A program made the position numbers and the translations under genes. Under the pieces are notes generated by a model. It was given only the letters and a program-made list of their open reading frames with translations. It had not been told where the DNA came from and searched no databases. Shown piece by piece: positions 60,865-64,000 of a stretch of DNA of 64,000 nt (its first letter is position 1; each line of letters opens with the position of its first letter). Source of the stretch: Pseudomonas sp. MIACH (lineage in GTDB: Bacteria; Pseudomonadota; Gammaproteobacteria; Pseudomonadales; Pseudomonadaceae); the NCBI RefSeq assembly GCF_001269925.1, contig NZ_LHVO01000027.1, forward strand, positions 90,581-154,580, read 5' to 3'.

Positions 60865-62283
60865 TTAGCGCTTCGCCGAGGCCAGCAGGGTGGAGCGCTC
60901 CTGATCCATGCGCGCCATCAGCGGCTGGCTTTGTTGCATGAAGCGCGCGCGTTCGGCCTTGGCGATCGGGTCGGCCATCGGCAGTTTCTGACCCAGCGGG
61001 TCAACGTGTACGCCATTGACCTGGAACTCATAGTGCAAGTGCGGGCCGGTGGATAGGCCAGTGGTGCCGATATAACCGATCACTTGGCCCTGCTTCACAT
61101 TGCCGCCAGTTTTCACGCCCTTGGCGAAACCTTGCATATGGCCGTACAGGGTGCGGTAGGTGTTGCCGTGCTGGATGATTACCGTGTTGCCGTAGCCACC
61201 ACGACGCCCGGCGAGCAGGACCTTGCCATCACCGGCAGCCTTGATGGGCGTACCGCGCGGGGCGGCATAGTCGACGCCTTTGTGGGCGCGGATTTTGTTC
61301 AGAATTGGATGCTTGCGACCCATGGAGAAACGCGAGCTAATACGAGCGAAATCCACCGGGGTGCGGATAAAGGCCTTGCGCATGCTGTTGCCATCAGCGG
61401 TGTAGTAGCTGCTGTTGCCTTGCTTGTTGGTGTAACGGACGGCGGTGTAGGTCTTGCCGCGGTTGGTGAAGCGTGCGGAAAGAATGTTGCCGGTGCCGAC
61501 CACTTTGCCGTTGGCGACTTTCTGCTCGTAGATCACGTCGAATTCATCGCCCTGGCGGATGTCCTGGGCGAAGTCGATGTCGTAACCAAATACGCTGGCC
61601 ATGTCCATGGTCATGCTATGGGACAGGCCGGCGCGTGCGGCAGATTGTGACAGTGAGCTGTTGATCACGCCGTGAACGTAGGCGGAGCGCATGACTGGCT
61701 TGGTGGTGGTGCGGTTGAAGGCAAAGCCTTTGGCGCCTTTTGTAAGGGAGATGCTTTCGAGGTCGCTGACGTTAGTGTGCAGGTTGTTCAACTGACCGTC
61801 TGGTGTCAGTTCGAACTCAAGTTTCTGGCCGTGCTTGAGTTGGGTGAATTGCTTGGCTTGTTTATCACTGGCCAGCACGTCGTTAACGGTTGCTGCGGAA
61901 AGGCCTACTTTCTCGAACAGGGTCGAGAGCGTGTCGCCTTTGGCCACCGTCACTTCGCGATGTTGAGGGTTCTTGGCAGCGTCTACTACGGGCTTTTTCT
62001 GTTCCTGAGCGGCTTGCTGGGTATCTTCCGGCGTGTTTTCTATCTGGGCAAACGGTGATTCAACTGGAGCATTTGTGGCTTGTTGGGCATCGGAAGCGTC
62101 TTGATCTTGTGTCAGTTGTTCAACCGGACTCTCCAAGTCAAGGCTCAGGGATGTTCGTTTGGCTTCTACGTCACTGGAAGGGAATACCAGGAGTGCCAGG
62201 CTGAGAAGGGCGGCGATACCACTTGCAGCGAGCAGGTGGGTCTTCGGGTAAAGCGGCGGCGCTTTAGACGGTTCAGTGGTCAT
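60865..62283 (-). CDS. mepM: MepM-like M23 peptidoglycan endopeptidase
   Basis: 472 residues. An N-terminal membrane anchor (HLLAASGIAALLSLALLVFP) and an acidic linker precede an OapA/LysM-like domain (TVAKGDTLSTLFEKVGLSAA) and a C-terminal M23 domain with zinc ligands in HKGVDYAAPRG and HLHYEFQ. It cuts peptide cross-links for cell-wall growth. The ATG at 62283 follows the conserved start MTTEPSKAPPLYPKTH. With anmK it forms a two-gene cell-wall unit. Confidence 0.93.
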   Translation of the reverse strand: MTTEPSKAPPLYPKTHLLAASGIAALLSLALLVFPSSDVEAKRTSLSLDLESPVEQLTQDQDASDAQQATNAPVESPFAQIENTPEDTQQAAQEQKKPVVDAAKNPQHREVTVAKGDTLSTLFEKVGLSAATVNDVLASDKQAKQFTQLKHGQKLEFELTPDGQLNNLHTNVSDLESISLTKGAKGFAFNRTTTKPVMRSAYVHGVINSSLSQSAARAGLSHSMTMDMASVFGYDIDFAQDIRQGDEFDVIYEQKVANGKVVGTGNILSARFTNRGKTYTAVRYTNKQGNSSYYTADGNSMRKAFIRTPVDFARISSRFSMGRKHPILNKIRAHKGVDYAAPRGTPIKAAGDGKVLLAGRRGGYGNTVIIQHGNTYRTLYGHMQGFAKGVKTGGNVKQGQVIGYIGTTGLSTGPHLHYEFQVNGVHVDPLGQKLPMADPIAKAERARFMQQSQPLMARMDQERSTLLASAKR

Positions 62284-62492
62284 AGGTAATTTTGACTTTG
62301 AAGATGAAATGGAAAAGATGAATGACATGATGAAGATGAAATAACTGTATAAAATATAACCAAATCATCTGTGGCGCAAGCTCGCGAACGCTGGGCTTGC
62401 TGAACGGTGTCCGTGCGCAGGGCAAAACTTGTAATTAGTCCCTGATCTTGTATGGTTGGTTCCCTTTTGAATCTGAGCCTTGCGGGTCTGTT

Positions 62493-63692
62493 ATGAAGTC
62501 GGTTGAAGAGCAGCTAGCGCTGATAAAACGTGGTGCGGAAGAACTGTTGGTCGAGGCTGAGCTGATCGAGAAGCTCAAGCGTGGCCAACCCCTGCGTATT
62601 AAGGCTGGCTTCGATCCAACGGCGCCGGACCTGCACCTGGGTCATACCGTGCTTATTAATAAGCTGCGTCAGTTCCAGGAGCTGGGGCATCAGGTGATTT
62701 TCCTTATCGGTGATTTCACCGGGATGATCGGCGACCCGAGCGGTAAGAGTGCTACACGTCCGCCGCTGACCCGTGAGCAGGTTCTCGATAATGCCGAGAC
62801 CTATAAGACCCAGGTATTCAAGATCCTTGACCCGGCCAAGACCGAGGTGGCGTTTAACTCTACCTGGATGGATCAGATGGGGCCGGCGGATTTCATTCGC
62901 CTGACGTCTCAGTACACGGTTGCGCGGATGCTTGAGCGCGATGACTTCGATAAGCGCTACTCCACTAATCAGCCGATAGCCATTCATGAGTTCCTGTATC
63001 CGCTGGTCCAGGGCTATGACTCGGTGGCGTTGCGTGCCGATGTGGAGCTGGGTGGGACCGACCAGAAGTTTAACCTGCTGATGGGGCGCGAGTTGCAGCG
63101 GGCTTATGGTCAGGAGGCTCAGTGCATTTTGACCATGCCTTTACTGGAGGGGTTGGACGGCGTCAAGAAGATGTCCAAGTCTCTGGGTAATTATGTAGGG
63201 ATCCAGGAGGCGCCGGGTGTCATGTACGGCAAGCTGGTCTCCATTCCTGATGCGCTGATGTGGCGTTATTTCGAACTGTTGAGCTTCCGCTCGATGGATG
63301 AAATCAATGCGCTGCGTGCTGATGTTGAGGCGGGTGCCAATCCGCGTGATGTGAAGATTAAGTTGGCCGAAGAGATCGTTGCTCGTTTTCATGGTGAGGA
63401 GGCTGCGGCTAATGCTCATCGTGCGGCGGGTAATCGCATGAAGGATGGCGAGCTGCCGGATGATCTGCCTGAGATTGAATTGACTGCTGTCGAAGCCATG
63501 CCGATTGCTGCTGTCCTTAATAAGGCAGGTCTAGTGAAGAACTCCGCGGTTGCGCGTGATCTCCTGGGTTCTGGTGGTGTGCGTATAGATGGTGAGGTGG
63601 TAGATCGCACCTTTATATATGAACTGGGCGCTACCCACATTTGCCAGGCGGGGAAGAAGGCATTTGCGCGTATTACGCTCAAATCCGAATAA
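62493..63692 (+). CDS. tyrS: Tyrosyl-tRNA synthetase TyrS
   Basis: 399 residues, class I. The HIGH motif is HLGHT in [18 protein letters not shown], the KMSKS loop is KKMSKSLGN, and a C-terminal S4 RNA-binding domain carries [20 protein letters not shown]. It charges tRNA-Tyr. The Shine-Dalgarno site before the ATG is weak (GCGGG). The rRNA promoter begins 15 bases after its stop. Confidence 0.97.
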   Translation: MKSVEEQLALIKRGAEELLVEAELIEKLKRGQPLRIKAGFDPTAPDLHLGHTVLINKLRQFQELGHQVIFLIGDFTGMIGDPSGKSATRPPLTREQVLDNAETYKTQVFKILDPAKTEVAFNSTWMDQMGPADFIRLTSQYTVARMLERDDFDKRYSTNQPIAIHEFLYPLVQGYDSVALRADVELGGTDQKFNLLMGRELQRAYGQEAQCILTMPLLEGLDGVKKMSKSLGNYVGIQEAPGVMYGKLVSIPDALMWRYFELLSFRSMDEINALRADVEAGANPRDVKIKLAEEIVARFHGEEAAANAHRAAGNRMKDGELPDDLPEIELTAVEAMPIAAVLNKAGLVKNSAVARDLLGSGGVRIDGEVVDRTFIYELGATHICQAGKKAFARITLKSE

Positions 63693-63706
63693 CCTGAAAT
63701 TAAGTG

Positions 63707-63734
63707 TTGACGGCGAATTATATCTGTCTATAAT
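63707..63734 (+). promoter_or_regulatory. Ribosomal RNA operon promoter P1
   Basis: TTGACG and a perfect TATAAT with a 16-base spacer, followed by TCGCCCC. It is 15 bases after the tyrS stop and upstream of an rrn leader. Confidence 0.85.
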
Positions 63735-63737
63735 TCG

Positions 63738-64000
63738 CCCCACTTCCGGCGCAGTCGAAACGTAAAACTCCTTGGTAAACAAAGAGTTATACAAGATTAG
63801 GCAGCGGTTTGCTTCAGTTCATCGAAGTCCAGAAGGAGTTGATAGCGTCGTGTTATTTGGCACTATTAACGATTCGATCTTCTCGGTCGAAAGCGGAGAA
63901 AAAGAGGTGTTGACAGCAGCGTGTAACGCTGTAGAATTCGCCTCCCGCTGACGAGAGATCGGAAGCGCAAGTGGTTGAAGTTGTTGAAGAAATCTTCGAA
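63738..64000 (+). other. Leader of a ribosomal RNA operon (16S gene outside the window)
   Basis: Non-coding sequence containing a second promoter and the segments GACGAGAGATCGGAAGCGCA and AGTTGTTGAAGAAATCTTCG that I recognise as typical of Pseudomonas rrn leaders. The 16S rRNA itself is not reached. Confidence 0.75.
63910..63937 (+). promoter_or_regulatory. Ribosomal RNA operon promoter P2
   Basis: TTGACA and TAGAAT with a 16-base spacer, followed by a GC-rich discriminator (TCGCCTCCCG), the form expected of a stringently controlled rRNA promoter. Confidence 0.85.

Overview
The window is from a Pseudomonas chromosome, most likely the P. fluorescens group. From about 8.1 kb to the end, gene order follows the stretch I recall from P. 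aeruginosa PAO1 as PA0575 to PA0668: rmcA-rpoD-dnaG-rpsU-tsaD ... lptD-amgK-murU ... trpEGDC-vfr ... argC-erpA-anmK-mepM-tyrS-rrn. REP/REPIN hairpins of the P. fluorescens type and the high-GC codon use agree. This assignment rests on recognising proteins and synteny; no database search was run.

Bases 1 to about 8,090 are accessory. They hold the end of a RES-like toxin gene facing an HTH-domain gene, a family 25 glycosyltransferase, an HTH antitoxin facing a Gp49/HigB-like toxin, an unknown small gene, a cytosine-C5 DNA methyltransferase whose DNA also carries a second full-length same-strand frame, two phage tail hub/spike genes with the 3' stub of a third, the 3' half of a tyrosine integrase, and an unknown SH3-like protein translationally coupled to that integrase. 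The block abuts the 3' end of a tRNA with anticodon CAU. It looks like a decayed prophage or island with a deletion joining the tail module to the integrase.

Bases 8,091 to 37,150 are core. They contain the c-di-GMP regulator RmcA, the macromolecular-synthesis operon (rpsU-dnaG-rpoD, leftward), tsaD, plsY, folB-folK, cca, the stress operon prkA-yeaH-spoVR, glpE, the outer-membrane and cofactor cluster lptD-surA-pdxA-rsmA-apaG-apaH, the cell-wall recycling pair amgK-murU, djlA and a DUF3530 protein.

Bases 37,200 to 45,710 are a two-component system and ABC transporter cluster resembling agtSR-agtABCD (uptake of GABA and 5-aminovalerate), followed by an iron-dependent alcohol dehydrogenase. 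The same 14-base promoter-like box lies at nearly the same distance before the transporter genes and the dehydrogenase. A perfect palindrome precedes the transporter operon.

Bases 45,796 to 64,000 carry rpe-gph-trpE-trpG-trpD-trpC, a lipoate-ligase-like gene, vfr, an OsmC-like gene, coq7, a HIT protein, an SDR, a DUF805 protein, a nitronate monooxygenase, hemJ, argC, erpA, anmK, mepM and tyrS. The window ends in the promoter and leader region of a ribosomal RNA operon. There is no tailocin cluster between trpE and trpG, where P. aeruginosa carries its R/F pyocins.

No CRISPR array, intact insertion sequence or replication origin was seen. The points most worth checking are the dual-coding methyltransferase locus, the two tail-to-tail toxin-antitoxin-like pairs, the integrase-coupled SH3 gene, and the shared promoter box of the transporter and dehydrogenase.
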